From assembly GCA_964589175.1 (NCBI GenBank), contig CAZPRY010000013.1, positions 29,178 through 93,177 of the forward strand: 64,000 nucleotides of DNA, given 5' to 3'. The DNA is from CAZPRY01 sp964589175 (GTDB lineage: Bacteria > Fidelibacterota > UBA2242). This document shows positions 8,235 to 17,583 of the stretch, piece after piece; the first letter of the stretch is position 1; each line of letters starts with the position of its first letter. Below the pieces are notes generated by a model. The model was given only the letters and a program-made list of their open reading frames with translations. It searched no databases and had not been told where the DNA came from. Both the position numbers and the translations under genes were made by a program.

Positions 8235-9907
8235 GTTTGAGCCCGGGAATTTTACTAATATTCGGCATCGGCGTGTTTGGGGGACTCCTCAGCGCCCTGG
8301 TTATCAAGCGCCTGAGTATTCCCCAGGTTTTAGGCTACATCGTGATGGGTATTATCATCGGGGAAAGCGGTTTCCGCTTGGTAACCCTGAGCGATATCGA
8401 GACTTTGCGTCCGTTTAACTATTTTGCCCTCGGAATTATCGGTTTCCTGGTCGGAAGCGAGATCCATTTTTCGACATTGAAAAAATACGGCCGGCAACTG
8501 ACGGCGATCCTTCTGTCGGAAGGCATCCTGGCATTCTTCCTGGTGGGAATCTCGGTTTATTTCGTTATGTTTAACGTAACGCATTCCTTCTCGATCGCCC
8601 TGGCGACCGGAATCGTATTCGGCGCCATCGCCTCAGCTACCGATCCGGCCTCGACCATTAATGTACTTTGGGAATATCGCACAGCCGGTATCCTGACCAC
8701 GACCCTGATCGCCATTGTCGCCCTCGATGATGCCCTGGCGATGACCCTCTACGCTCTGGGAACCAGCATCGCCCAGATTCTTTCGGGCGGTGATGTCGTC
8801 GTTGGCGCCATGATACTGAAAACCGCCTTCGAACTTTTCGGCTCGTTTTTTCTCGGTATCGCCGCCGGCTTACTGCTGGAATTCATCCTGCGGCGATCGT
8901 CAAACGAGGACCTGGGCAACACGGCTGCCATCGGCGTTTTATTGATCAGCATCGGTGTCGGTGTCATGTTCGATATGGACATCATCCTGATCTCGATGTC
9001 GCTGGGGATCACCCTCGTTAACAGAGTCCCGCGCCGCAGTGAGGAATTGATCAAACATATCCGCAGCCTTTCCACCCCCATCTATGTGTTATTCTTCGTA
9101 CTCGTCGGAGCGAGACTGGGCATTACATCCATGCCTTTCTGGCTCTGGATGCTGGTCATCCTCTATGTGATCGGACGCAGTGCGGGGAAAATGGCCGGCG
9201 CCTGGTTCGGGGCCAAAATAACGGGTGCAGCGGAGGTTGTCCGGCGTTACAGCGGTATGGGCCTTTTTGCCCAGGGCGGGGTCGCTATCGGGTTGTCCAT
9301 CATGGCCAGCCAGCACCTGAACAAGATCAACATCGCCGAAAACCTTTCCCTGGGAGATGTTATTATCACAGGAATAACCGCCACCACCTTTATCGTCCAG
9401 ATCATCGGTCCGCCGCTCGTCAAGGTTGCAGCCAGATTATCCGGTGAAATCGGCAAGAATATTACCGAGGACGATGTCATCAATCGCCTGCTGGTTAAAG
9501 ATGTGATGCAAACCCGGTTCAGTTCCGTCAAAGAGAACACACCCTTGGGCGAAGTGTTCACGATCTTTCAGCAAAGCAATTACCCCTTTCTGCCCGTCCT
9601 CGATGAATCCCGGACAATCCAGGGTATGATCAGCATGGACGAATTGCGGGACAGCATGCTGGATCAGAGCTACTGGGATTGGCTTCTGGCGTCGGATATC
9701 ATGGCCAATGCCAAAGAGACTGTCACTGAGACCCAGTCCCTGAAGGAAGCTTTTCGCTTGATGGGTCAGATCCATGCCGAACACCTGCCTGTTGTCAGCG
9801 GCGAGCAAGCCGGCAAAATTACCGGGATTCTCGACCGGCGCACAGCAAGACATAGCGTTCAGAGCAAGTTGATTTCTTTACAGACGAGTCACAATAATAT
9901 CATGTAA
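8231..9907 (+). CDS. CPA-type cation/proton antiporter with C-terminal CBS pair
   Basis: A 558-residue membrane protein. Residues about 5-395 carry some 12 helices of the monovalent cation:proton antiporter family (GGLLSALVIKRLSIPQVLGY, ATGIVFGAIASATDPAST, VALDDALAMTLYALG). The SATDPAS segment and the ALDDA aspartates correspond to the ion-binding core of Kef/NhaP-type exchangers. Two CBS motifs follow at about 425-545 (VKDVMQTRFSSVKENTPL and SDIMANAKETVTETQSL), which usually bind adenine nucleotides and gate transport. It exchanges Na+ or K+ for H+ across the inner membrane; the ion is unknown. Translationally coupled to the HTH-EIIA gene and followed by a strong terminator at 9938-9975. Confidence 0.92.
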   Translation: MSLSPGILLIFGIGVFGGLLSALVIKRLSIPQVLGYIVMGIIIGESGFRLVTLSDIETLRPFNYFALGIIGFLVGSEIHFSTLKKYGRQLTAILLSEGILAFFLVGISVYFVMFNVTHSFSIALATGIVFGAIASATDPASTINVLWEYRTAGILTTTLIAIVALDDALAMTLYALGTSIAQILSGGDVVVGAMILKTAFELFGSFFLGIAAGLLLEFILRRSSNEDLGNTAAIGVLLISIGVGVMFDMDIILISMSLGITLVNRVPRRSEELIKHIRSLSTPIYVLFFVLVGARLGITSMPFWLWMLVILYVIGRSAGKMAGAWFGAKITGAAEVVRRYSGMGLFAQGGVAIGLSIMASQHLNKINIAENLSLGDVIITGITATTFIVQIIGPPLVKVAARLSGEIGKNITEDDVINRLLVKDVMQTRFSSVKENTPLGEVFTIFQQSNYPFLPVLDESRTIQGMISMDELRDSMLDQSYWDWLLASDIMANAKETVTETQSLKEAFRLMGQIHAEHLPVVSGEQAGKITGILDRRTARHSVQSKLISLQTSHNNIM

Positions 9908-9937
9908 TTCGAAATACCCCCTGAATTCGTATAGATC

Positions 9938-9975
9938 AAGCCCTGCATATATTTCTTGTCGCAGGGCTTTTTTTT
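9938..9975 (+). terminator. rho-independent terminator after antiporter operon
   Basis: AAGCCCTGC (9938-9946) pairs with GCAGGGCTT (9961-9969), followed by a run of T to 9975. A 9-bp stem 31 nt after the stop. Confidence 0.85.
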
Positions 9976-10110
9976 GTTCCCGTTGCAATGGATTGCATCC
10001 CGGAAGACCGCTTTTTATCTTCCGCCGCTGGGCCTTGGACAATCCTTTTTCATTGATAAAATACGATCAGACCGGTAACTTTTGTCCGGCTAACTAACAG
10101 GGGAGAAAAC

Positions 10111-13100
10111 GTGAAACGCATCTTATTTTCACTTTTGGCTTTATGGCTCAGCTGCTCGGCATTCGCGGCCGAGGTCGAGATTATTATGGACAATGCCGAT
10201 GCAAATTTTACCTCGGTCGGCACCTGGCGGCAGAAAACAAGGACCGAATGTATCGGCGGATCGGGCATTTACACAAAAAAAGGAGACGGATCCGCCTATG
10301 CCCAATGGGAATCCGATCTGATGTTTGCGGGACAATATCATCTCTGGATGAACGTCATTAACGGGGAATATATCCAGGATGCGCATGTCTACGTACAAAC
10401 CGTGTCCGGCGATTCACTCATCATCATCGATCAGTACAACCGGGAACCCGGCTGGGTCGATATGGGGATTTTCGATCTGCCCGGCAGTGTTGGGGTAAAA
10501 TTGACCAACTATTCCGAATCGGATAGCGGAACTTACGTATTCGCCGACGCCATTCGAGTTCTCATGGCCATGGACACTTACTCCATTTCCGGGACGGTCG
10601 TTCTACCGGAGACGAACTCCCGCTCCCAGGCTTTGGTCGAACTTTTCGCTGCAAATTCCACGACTCCCCTCTTTCAGAAGGTGACGGATTCGCTGGATCG
10701 CAGTTTTCTCTTCGAAAATATCATTGAAGGTTATTACTCCTTACGCTGCACGGCCTGGGGTTTCGATACGCTGCAGATCGACTCGCTTCAACTCACAGGT
10801 GCCGATATCGGCAATCTTGTCCTGGAACCTGTTCGTTCCGATGTTTTCCGGGCCGACCTCAGCGGCCTCTTGAATTTCAATAACGCGTCCGAAACTTCGC
10901 GGGCACAGATCGAAATCTACCCGGCAAGCGGTTCCCTGTTGATTGATAACACCGAGGCCGGTCATGGGGAAAGTTACCGGTTTTCCGACTTAGCACCGGG
11001 TCAGTACCGCCTCATCTATCGTTCGAAGGGTTTTTTCACAGACGACTTTACCAATACAAACGTATCCATCACGGATGCCGATGTCGTTCTCGATCCGATT
11101 ACATTGTATTCCTACTTCCGCTTCGCCTGGCTCACCGATTCGCATATCGGGGTGACTTCCTGTGAACCCGGTCTGATCCAGGCCATCGCCAACATCGAAG
11201 CGATGGGCGCTGAGATCGATTTTATCATCCATAGCGGGGATCTGACCGAAAAGGGCCTGAACTGGGAATTAAGCCGCGTGGCGGAACTTACCGGTGGCTG
11301 TTCTTTGCCGTTCTATGTCGTACCCGGCAACCACGAAACCAAGTGGTCCGAATCGGGATTGCAGACTTTTAAAAACCGCTACGGCGACACTCATTTTTCT
11401 TTTGACCATGAGGGTTATCATTTCGTCGGCCTGGAATCCGGCATTCCGATGCGGGGCGGCGGCGGTTACATCGACGCGGCCGACATCGTCTGGCTTCAGG
11501 AAGACCTTGCCGCCATGGAATCCGCCGATATGCCCGTGATCGCCGTCTGGCATCACCCGGCGGACGCCGGCAACATCAGCAATTACTGGAAAGTGCTGGA
11601 CATTCTGAAACGGTACAACACCCAGTTCATTATGGTCGGCCACGGCCATTCCAATCGCAGTTATGATTTCGAGGGTATTCCCGGCGCCATGGGGACAGCC
11701 TCTTACGACACCAACGGTGGCTTCAATCTGGTAACCGTCTCGGAATTGGAGATATCCGTCGCGACATATTACAATGATGCCCGAGGTTTAACGTCTGCAT
11801 GGCGGACCGTGCCCGGTGGCGACAAAATCCAGGCTGCAATCGAATTTACGAATTTCGCGGAGCGGGAGACCGTCACCGCTGCGAAGGAGATCCTGATCCA
11901 GATCTCAGAAGACGTAACCAACGGCAGCTGGGATATCAGCAACGACGAGGAATCAGCAAAGACTCTCAGCGGAAGCGGCCAGAACTGGAGCTGTACCCTG
12001 AATCCGGCTTCCCTGCCAAAGGGCTACAATACGATCACCGTCGCTTTCATGGATGCCGCCAATCATCCGATCCGCAAGACACGTGAATTTTATGTGGACA
12101 ACGGATTACCGAAGGCGACCTGGCGCTATCAGACCGATGCGGTTGTGATCACGGCTCCCGCTTACGATACGGAGCGGGTGTACGTCGGAACCAGCGACGG
12201 TAAGATTTACGGCCTGAACCTGGCTGACGGTACAGCGGCCTGGCCGGCCATTCAGACCGAGGGAGCCGTGTTTTCTTCCCCGGCCGTAGCCGATTCGAGT
12301 CTGTATATCGGCTCAACGGATGGGAATTTATACGCGATTCACACGTCAGACGGGACGGTTGACTGGACCTACCCCACCGGCAACGCCATACTCTCCGTTC
12401 CGGTGGTCGTCGATTCGATCATCTATTTCGGCAGCAATCAGAAATTCATCGCCCTCAACCGCTTTACGCAGGAAGAAATCTGGCAGTACAAGACCGACGG
12501 GATGATCGAATGCAAACCGGCCATCGTGGATGATAATGTTATCTTCACATCCTGGGATTTGAAGGTTTACTGCCTCAATCGTTTCGACGGAAGTGTGAAA
12601 TGGAGTTGGAGCGATCAGAGCAGTTTCTATTACGCACCGGGTGCCAGCTGGCCGGTGGTCGGACACGATAAAGTCTTTGTCGGCGATCCTCAACGCTATC
12701 TGAACGCCATCGATCTGGCTAGCGGTACCACGATATGGCAGAGCAACAGCCCCGAAACATGGGAATCGCTGGGCATTTCCGAAAACGGCGGGAAGGTCTA
12801 CAGCCGCACTCTCTACGGCGATATCTGCGCTTATTCAACATACAGCAGCAGCCAGGAACTCGTCTGGAGCGTGGATTTGCCGGATGCCTGGGACTCCAGC
12901 CCCTCCATGATCATGGAGAAAGACGGCGCCGTCTTCTCGGGCAGCGCCAAAGGTTACGTCGCCTCGATCACCGCCCTGACCGGGCGATTGAACTGGCGCT
13001 ACTGGGTATCGCAATCCTACACGACTACGGTCACTCCGCTGGACGCCAATCGCGTTCTGGTCGGCGCGCTCGACGGCAGTATCACGCTTATCGAAGGCGA

Positions 13101-13422
13101 TCCGACTGTCGGCGTGGACGAAAGTCAGTCCTCGGCGATCCCGCTTAAAAATCAACTGGAAGCGCTCTACCCGAATCCTTTTAACAGTTCGGCGGTGATC
13201 CGGTATTCACTGAAAGACCAGCAAAGTCTCGAGATCAGCATTTTCGATCTGCGGGGCCGGAAAGTAAAGATGTGGGCTTTCGACAACCAGCTGCCGGGCA
13301 ACTACCAGATCGCCTGGTCCGGGGATGATTTCGCCGGACACAATCTCTCTTCGGGGATCTATTTCGTCAAAATGAGCGGCCGGAATTTCACGGATACCAA
13401 AAAAATCTCGTTTTTAAAATAA
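10111..13422 (+). CDS. secreted metallophosphoesterase with PQQ-type propeller and T9SS sorting domain
   Basis: A 1103-residue exported protein; signal peptide MKRILFSLLALWLSCSAFA. Order: golvesin-like beta domain (about 22-155); two carboxypeptidase-regulatory-like domains (about 160-240 and 245-330); calcineurin-like phosphoesterase (about 335-560) with all metal-ligand blocks (WLTDSHIG, HSGDLTEKG, PGNHE, WHHPAD, GHGHSN); a linker; an eight-bladed-type PQQ/WD-like propeller (about 665-1000; blades such as VYVGTSDGKIYGLNLADG); and a FlgD/T9SS type A sorting domain (about 1015-1103, LYPNPFNSSAVIRYS). It is therefore likely exported across the outer membrane and attached or released. The substrate of the phosphoesterase is unknown. 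Monocistronic: terminators precede (9938) and follow (13444) it. Strong SD AGGGGAG before the start. Confidence 0.9.
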   Translation: MKRILFSLLALWLSCSAFAAEVEIIMDNADANFTSVGTWRQKTRTECIGGSGIYTKKGDGSAYAQWESDLMFAGQYHLWMNVINGEYIQDAHVYVQTVSGDSLIIIDQYNREPGWVDMGIFDLPGSVGVKLTNYSESDSGTYVFADAIRVLMAMDTYSISGTVVLPETNSRSQALVELFAANSTTPLFQKVTDSLDRSFLFENIIEGYYSLRCTAWGFDTLQIDSLQLTGADIGNLVLEPVRSDVFRADLSGLLNFNNASETSRAQIEIYPASGSLLIDNTEAGHGESYRFSDLAPGQYRLIYRSKGFFTDDFTNTNVSITDADVVLDPITLYSYFRFAWLTDSHIGVTSCEPGLIQAIANIEAMGAEIDFIIHSGDLTEKGLNWELSRVAELTGGCSLPFYVVPGNHETKWSESGLQTFKNRYGDTHFSFDHEGYHFVGLESGIPMRGGGGYIDAADIVWLQEDLAAMESADMPVIAVWHHPADAGNISNYWKVLDILKRYNTQFIMVGHGHSNRSYDFEGIPGAMGTASYDTNGGFNLVTVSELEISVATYYNDARGLTSAWRTVPGGDKIQAAIEFTNFAERETVTAAKEILIQISEDVTNGSWDISNDEESAKTLSGSGQNWSCTLNPASLPKGYNTITVAFMDAANHPIRKTREFYVDNGLPKATWRYQTDAVVITAPAYDTERVYVGTSDGKIYGLNLADGTAAWPAIQTEGAVFSSPAVADSSLYIGSTDGNLYAIHTSDGTVDWTYPTGNAILSVPVVVDSIIYFGSNQKFIALNRFTQEEIWQYKTDGMIECKPAIVDDNVIFTSWDLKVYCLNRFDGSVKWSWSDQSSFYYAPGASWPVVGHDKVFVGDPQRYLNAIDLASGTTIWQSNSPETWESLGISENGGKVYSRTLYGDICAYSTYSSSQELVWSVDLPDAWDSSPSMIMEKDGAVFSGSAKGYVASITALTGRLNWRYWVSQSYTTTVTPLDANRVLVGALDGSITLIEGDPTVGVDESQSSAIPLKNQLEALYPNPFNSSAVIRYSLKDQQSLEISIFDLRGRKVKMWAFDNQLPGNYQIAWSGDDFAGHNLSSGIYFVKMSGRNFTDTKKISFLK

Positions 13423-13443
13423 GCAATTTTCACTCACTAATTG

Positions 13444-13476
13444 AAAAGGCTGTCGATCCCGGAACGACAGCCTTTT
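13444..13476. terminator. bidirectional terminator between convergent genes
   Basis: AAAAGGCTGTCG (13444-13455) pairs with CGACAGCCTTTT (13465-13476). The stem starts with A and ends with T, so it can serve the phosphoesterase gene and corA, which converge here. Confidence 0.82.
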
Positions 13477-13505
13477 ACTTTTATTCCCTCAAAGCGTCCG
13501 GAAAT

Positions 13506-14576
13506 TTATATCCACTTTTTCTTCCTGAAATACACGATCATGCCGATGAATATGGTCCCGATCACCCCCCAGATTCCCAGGTAGCCATAACGCCAGCTGA
13601 GTTCCGGCATGTACTGAAAATTCATCCCGTAGATTCCGGCGATGAAAGTCAGCGGAATGAAGATCGTCGCGATGATGGTCAGAGTTTTCATGACCTCATT
13701 CATCTTATTGCTGAGTGTCGAAAGATACATATCGAAAAGGCCGGTATTCATGTCACGCAGGGTCTCCATCATATCGATAACCTGAACCGTATGATCGTAT
13801 ATATCGCGCAGGTACATGCGCGTGTTTTTATGGATCAAAACGGATTCGCTCCGGTCAAAATGGTTTGAGATTTCACGCATCGGCCAGGTCGCCTTGCGTA
13901 AGAAGAGCAACTGGCGCTTCATTTTCTGCAATTTCTGGAGCGCTGCGGTAGTCGGATTCTCGATCACCTCGTCCTCCATATTCTCCAGTTCTTCCCCGAG
14001 TTTCTCGATCACTACAAAATAGTTGTCGACAATGGCGTCGATCAAGGCGTAGGCCAGGAAATCGCTCTTCATCTTGCGGATACGCCCTTTATTGTTGCGG
14101 ATACGGTCACGGATGCCGTCGAAGACGTCGCCGATTTTCTCCTGAAAAGTAATGACATAGCTGTCGCCGACGATGATGCTCACCTGTTCGGCATCGATCT
14201 CGTATCCGGTACTGCTGGAGTAGATCATTTTCAGAATGATCACCAGGTAATCACCCATATCCTCGATCTTGGGACGCTGATCGGTATTCACGATATCCTC
14301 GAGGATTAACGGGTGAATATTAAAATGCTCCCCGATTTTTTCAATCAGGTCCACCCGATGGACGCCGTCAAAGTTGATCCAGCTCAGGGCTGCGCTGTCC
14401 CGATAGGCGAAGCACTCCTCAACGGAAGCCGGCTCGCTCTCCTTGCACTGTTTTTCATTAAAATCCAGGACGCTGATACGGACGTCCTCAAGCTTCTGCT
14501 CCCCGGTATAGAGCAGTGTGCCGGGAAGCAATCCCTTCCTTCGCGAGGCTTTGCGGTTAAAAAGTTTACTGTTCAT
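13506..14576 (-). CDS. corA: CorA family magnesium/cobalt channel
   Basis: A 356-residue CorA-type divalent cation channel of the inner membrane. A soluble N-terminal alpha/beta domain (WINFDGVHRVDLIEKIG, HPLILEDI) and a long helix precede two C-terminal membrane helices. Between these sits the diagnostic selectivity motif YGMNF followed by MPELSW. The basic end FRKKKWI is typical. Length fits the family. It stands alone: convergent with the phosphoesterase gene and with about 400 nt of noncoding sequence upstream. Confidence 0.96.
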   Translation of the reverse strand: MNSKLFNRKASRRKGLLPGTLLYTGEQKLEDVRISVLDFNEKQCKESEPASVEECFAYRDSAALSWINFDGVHRVDLIEKIGEHFNIHPLILEDIVNTDQRPKIEDMGDYLVIILKMIYSSSTGYEIDAEQVSIIVGDSYVITFQEKIGDVFDGIRDRIRNNKGRIRKMKSDFLAYALIDAIVDNYFVVIEKLGEELENMEDEVIENPTTAALQKLQKMKRQLLFLRKATWPMREISNHFDRSESVLIHKNTRMYLRDIYDHTVQVIDMMETLRDMNTGLFDMYLSTLSNKMNEVMKTLTIIATIFIPLTFIAGIYGMNFQYMPELSWRYGYLGIWGVIGTIFIGMIVYFRKKKWI

Positions 14577-14972
14577 AACTCAACTCACTTTCCTCAACGA
14601 TTCATTTATAGGTATAGACAGAACATCAGAACTCTCTTCACCTAACTTGTCTTTCCAAAATTACTCACAACTATTGCTGCAATATAAAGACTATTCCCGG
14701 AAAATCGAACAATTAATTGTGATAAACTCCCGGACAGTTATATTCCCGGTTATGTTCATTCTATCCCCGGAACAGCGATGTGATTCCCCCTCACTGTGGA
14801 ATCGGTGATAAAATATTTGCTTTAGAAATTTATTCACCTAACTTTAATTTACATATGAGTTCGACCGCTATAAAGATTACCATCGAGCAATATTCATCCA
14901 GAACAAATCTAACGGGTTTTGATAAAATGAACCGATTAAACCAATCCTGCAACTCTTGAATAAGGAGCCCGC
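14577..14972. other. intergenic region, nothing recognised
   Basis: 396 nt, AT-rich, between corA and the small zinc-ribbon gene. Open frames here are short and do not look like proteins. It should hold the corA promoter; no convincing motif seen. Confidence 0.5.
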
Positions 14973-15146
14973 ATGAAAATCTATAAACTCGGAACCGCCT
15001 GTCCGTTTTGCCGTAACAAATCCAAAACACGCATTCACAGAACCCATAAACAACCCTGGATACCATTCAGTCGCTACTACAAATGCAGTTGGTGCTATGA
15101 GCTCTACACGACTGTCATGCACCTTTTTTCAATCGGAATAAAATAA
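14973..15146 (+). CDS. 57-residue zinc-ribbon-like protein
   Basis: A short gene starting MKIYKLGTACPFCRNKSK with a good ribosome site (TAAGGAG at 14961-14967, 5 nt before the ATG). Two cysteine pairs, CPFC (residues 10-13) and CSWC (38-41), spaced about 25 residues apart, form a plausible four-Cys zinc ribbon. The rest is basic (KSKTRIHRTHK) and aromatic (YYKCSWCYELY), suggesting a small nucleic-acid or protein-binding module. I know no specific family. The good start site, paired CxxC motifs and absence of an overlapping ORF support a real gene. Confidence 0.62.
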   Translation: MKIYKLGTACPFCRNKSKTRIHRTHKQPWIPFSRYYKCSWCYELYTTVMHLFSIGIK

Positions 15147-15344
15147 GTACTCCACTTTAGTCACGCTCCGGCGTCGGCCAATCCCGGTCGGATTCGATTT
15201 CTGCGATTCAATCGATTTTTTGGATGCTTGCTTTCATCTCCCTTTTCCATTATTTTCAGACGAATTCGATTCACTGTTCGGGGGAACATCAGCACGGAAT
15301 TGAATTCGTACAATTGATCTGAAACCGATTGCCCGGAGGGGAAA

Positions 15345-16280
15345 ATGATTCAAAGTAAGCCTTGGCCTTCCACGCCTTTCGGGATTTTATCACCTGCAAA
15401 CCAACTATCCCGACTTTCATCCGGAATTCCAATCATCCTGGTTTTTCTGATCGGCTGCTACTGCGTCGCCTGCCGCAATTCAACCGGGCCCGACGACGCT
15501 GCAAGTACAATGGTTTTCGTGAGAGGCGGGACCTTTTTAATGGGAGACTCACTCGATCATTATTACAATAATGGGAAACCGGTCCACCAAGTGAGTATCA
15601 ACAGCTTCTATATCGGCAAGTATGAACTCACCCAGCAGGAATGGAACGAAATCGCCGATTACAACCGGGCCTGGTCGCCGGGCGACAGCCTGCCGATGGA
15701 ACAGGTCGAATGGTTTGACGTGTTCGTATTTTGCAATCTGAAGAGCCAGGTTGAGGGGCTGACGCCCTGCTATACCTGGAAAGGCGGCGAACTGCCCCCG
15801 GATTTCGCTTACATTTCCGCCGACAGCAACCGCATTGGACCCGATGTCCGCCATTTTGAGGTTTCCTGCAATTTCAATGCGAACGGCTACCGCCTGCCGA
15901 CCGAGGCCGAATGGGAATATGCCGCCCGCGGCGGGCGCAAATCCAAGGGCTATATGTACGCCGGCAGCAATAAGCTTGATGATGTCGCCTGGTACGCCGA
16001 TAATTCCGGTGACATCAGCCATCCCGTGGGACTCAAAAAGCCCAACGAACTCGGCCTCTACGATATGAGCGGGAATGTCATCGAGCGGGTCTGGGATTGG
16101 TACGCCGATTACTCGACGCTACCGGCCACAAATCCGCATGGTCCTCAGATGGGCAGCGTACGCATTATGCGCGGCGGAAGTTTTGTGGGCGACGGACGTT
16201 TCTGCGAGATTACGCACCGTTATTATCATCCCTCCTGGTGGGATTATACCACCGGCTTCCGGCTCTGCTGCAATGGCTGA
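15345..16280 (+). CDS. formylglycine-generating-enzyme-like lipoprotein, probably non-catalytic
   Basis: A 311-residue exported protein with an N-terminal hydrophobic segment and lipobox LIGC (Cys38). Residues about 55-310 are the FGE-sulfatase (SUMF1) fold: MVFVRGGTFLMGD, YELTQQEWNEIA, GYRLPTEAEWEYAARGG, GLYDMSGNVIERVWDWY, VRIMRGGSF. In true FGE two cysteines bind copper in the segment after GGS. Here the first is glycine (GGSFVGDGRFC) and only the second remains, so oxidase activity is unlikely. Such domains often serve as ligand-binding surface modules. SD GGAGGGG precedes ATG 15345. No sulfatase gene nearby. Confidence 0.85.
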   Translation: MIQSKPWPSTPFGILSPANQLSRLSSGIPIILVFLIGCYCVACRNSTGPDDAASTMVFVRGGTFLMGDSLDHYYNNGKPVHQVSINSFYIGKYELTQQEWNEIADYNRAWSPGDSLPMEQVEWFDVFVFCNLKSQVEGLTPCYTWKGGELPPDFAYISADSNRIGPDVRHFEVSCNFNANGYRLPTEAEWEYAARGGRKSKGYMYAGSNKLDDVAWYADNSGDISHPVGLKKPNELGLYDMSGNVIERVWDWYADYSTLPATNPHGPQMGSVRIMRGGSFVGDGRFCEITHRYYHPSWWDYTTGFRLCCNG

Positions 16281-16340
16281 TCGATGAATCCGCCTGCTTA
16301 CACGTAACGGAAGAAGTCAGAATCAACCAATCCCCTTACC

Positions 16341-16385
16341 GGTCATTTTGAAGAAGCGTAGCGACTGAGTCCCCGCTTTCAGCGG
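16341..16385 (+). repeat. interspersed repeat with GTCATTTTGA end and central hairpin
   Basis: GGTCATTTTGAAGAAGCG, then GCGACTGAGTCC, then hairpin CCGCT-TTC-AGCGG (16373-16385). Downstream, CGCTTC and CTCAGTC can pair with GAAGCG and GACTGAG. The same outline, in opposite orientation and with other central palindromes, appears at 28608-28646, 29038-29075 and 30490-30547. It lies between the convergent FGE-like and FlgO-like genes and could also terminate transcription. Confidence 0.5.
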
Positions 16386-16434
16386 ATTTCAATCGCTTCG
16401 GCCTCAGTCCCATTCAATGGTATTGATCCAAAAA

Positions 16435-17388
16435 CTATTTCAATAAAACCTTCAGATCACGAAGCGGCACCTTGAAACGGGTAGCGCCCTGGCAGTCGAT
16501 TTCCAGCAAGGTAATCATATCCGGCGTTTTTTCAGTGATTTCAAAACGCAACTCCAGTGGCACCGGAATGTCTTTTATGAGTTTGGAACGCAAAATCCGG
16601 CTGCTGTGCCGCGCTTCGATATTGCCCAATTTTCTCACCGGTCCAGAATACTGGTTGCCGAGATTGTCGAAGATTCTGCTACCGCCGAAAATGGCAAGTT
16701 CACGGTCTTTTTCCAAACTGGTCACCGTTAACCTGCAAAACAACTGACCGGTATTTGAAATCGCGTCGTCCCATTCGAAGCGAAAGCCCTCGCGTTCGAT
16801 ACTCTTTCTGTTCAAAGTCCCCGGAGAAGGAGAAACAGGTACTTCCGGCGCATCATTCCCGCGTGCCAACAGTAATTTCAATTGCGGATTCTTGGGAATG
16901 ACCGTCGAGGCTGCTGAGAAGATTTTCCCCGTCTCCGTTGAAATCAGGCGCGCGTTGATTTTGATACGATCCCCCAAATCGCTGACTGTCCCGGTGACCA
17001 GCGCCTGCGCGCCGGATATCCGTCCCAGGCTGACGGCATCCCGGTCATTGATAAGTCCACTGAGGGTTAATTTTTGTTCGTTGATAATCTGGTTCAGCAT
17101 TTGCCGTTCAATGACGGTAAGCTCCCGGTATGCAAAGAGCCGGGTGGTCAATTCTTCGGCGACAAACTTGCCAAAATCGGAAACCTGCCCATCAAGATCG
17201 GCGAAATCACATACGGCAATGTTGCTGACGTTTTGCTCCCGCAATTGTGCCACGATATCATCGGCAAGCGACTCGATCAGGACGATAAAATCAGTCTGGG
17301 GTACTTCCTTCGACGATTGCACATCCGGTTTTAACGAACATCCGAATAGAAGTAAAAAGGTGACTCCGATAACGATACTGCGAACCAT
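16435..17388 (-). CDS. FlgO/CsgG-like lipoprotein
   Basis: A 317-residue lipoprotein. Start ATG 17388 is chosen over the longer frame (17463) because it begins a typical signal MVRSIVIGVTFLLLFGC with lipobox and has AAAGGA upstream. Residues about 45-185 resemble the FlgO/CsgG-type domain: IAVCDFADLDGQVSDFGKFV, EELTTRLFAYRELTVIER, AQALVTGTVSDLGDRIKIN, ARLISTETGKIFSA. This fold is found in outer-membrane assembly lipoproteins and in many proteins of unknown role. A separate C-terminal beta domain (about 215-317) follows. Transcribed away from the zinc-motif membrane protein gene. Function unknown. Confidence 0.8.
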   Translation of the reverse strand: MVRSIVIGVTFLLLFGCSLKPDVQSSKEVPQTDFIVLIESLADDIVAQLREQNVSNIAVCDFADLDGQVSDFGKFVAEELTTRLFAYRELTVIERQMLNQIINEQKLTLSGLINDRDAVSLGRISGAQALVTGTVSDLGDRIKINARLISTETGKIFSAASTVIPKNPQLKLLLARGNDAPEVPVSPSPGTLNRKSIEREGFRFEWDDAISNTGQLFCRLTVTSLEKDRELAIFGGSRIFDNLGNQYSGPVRKLGNIEARHSSRILRSKLIKDIPVPLELRFEITEKTPDMITLLEIDCQGATRFKVPLRDLKVLLK

Positions 17389-17512
17389 AGTAAGGTGTCC
17401 TTTCCAATAATGCCGGATAGATGTCCAACTTTGCTCATCGATTTCAACTATATTTGCCAGCAATAATAAGGAAAGAATCTATATTTTACAAAATATAACT
17501 CAGTGTTTATTT

Positions 17513-17541
17513 TTGCAGGTCTGATATTAATTCGTTATAAT
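17513..17541 (+). promoter_or_regulatory. sigma70-like promoter for zinc-motif membrane gene
   Basis: TTGCAG (17513-17518) and TATAAT (17536-17541) are spaced by 17 nt, 43 nt before ATG 17584. The -10 box is perfect; the -35 box is moderate. Confidence 0.45.
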
Positions 17542-17583
17542 TGGGCTGATTTTTTTATCGATTCATAATCGGGGGTTGGCATC

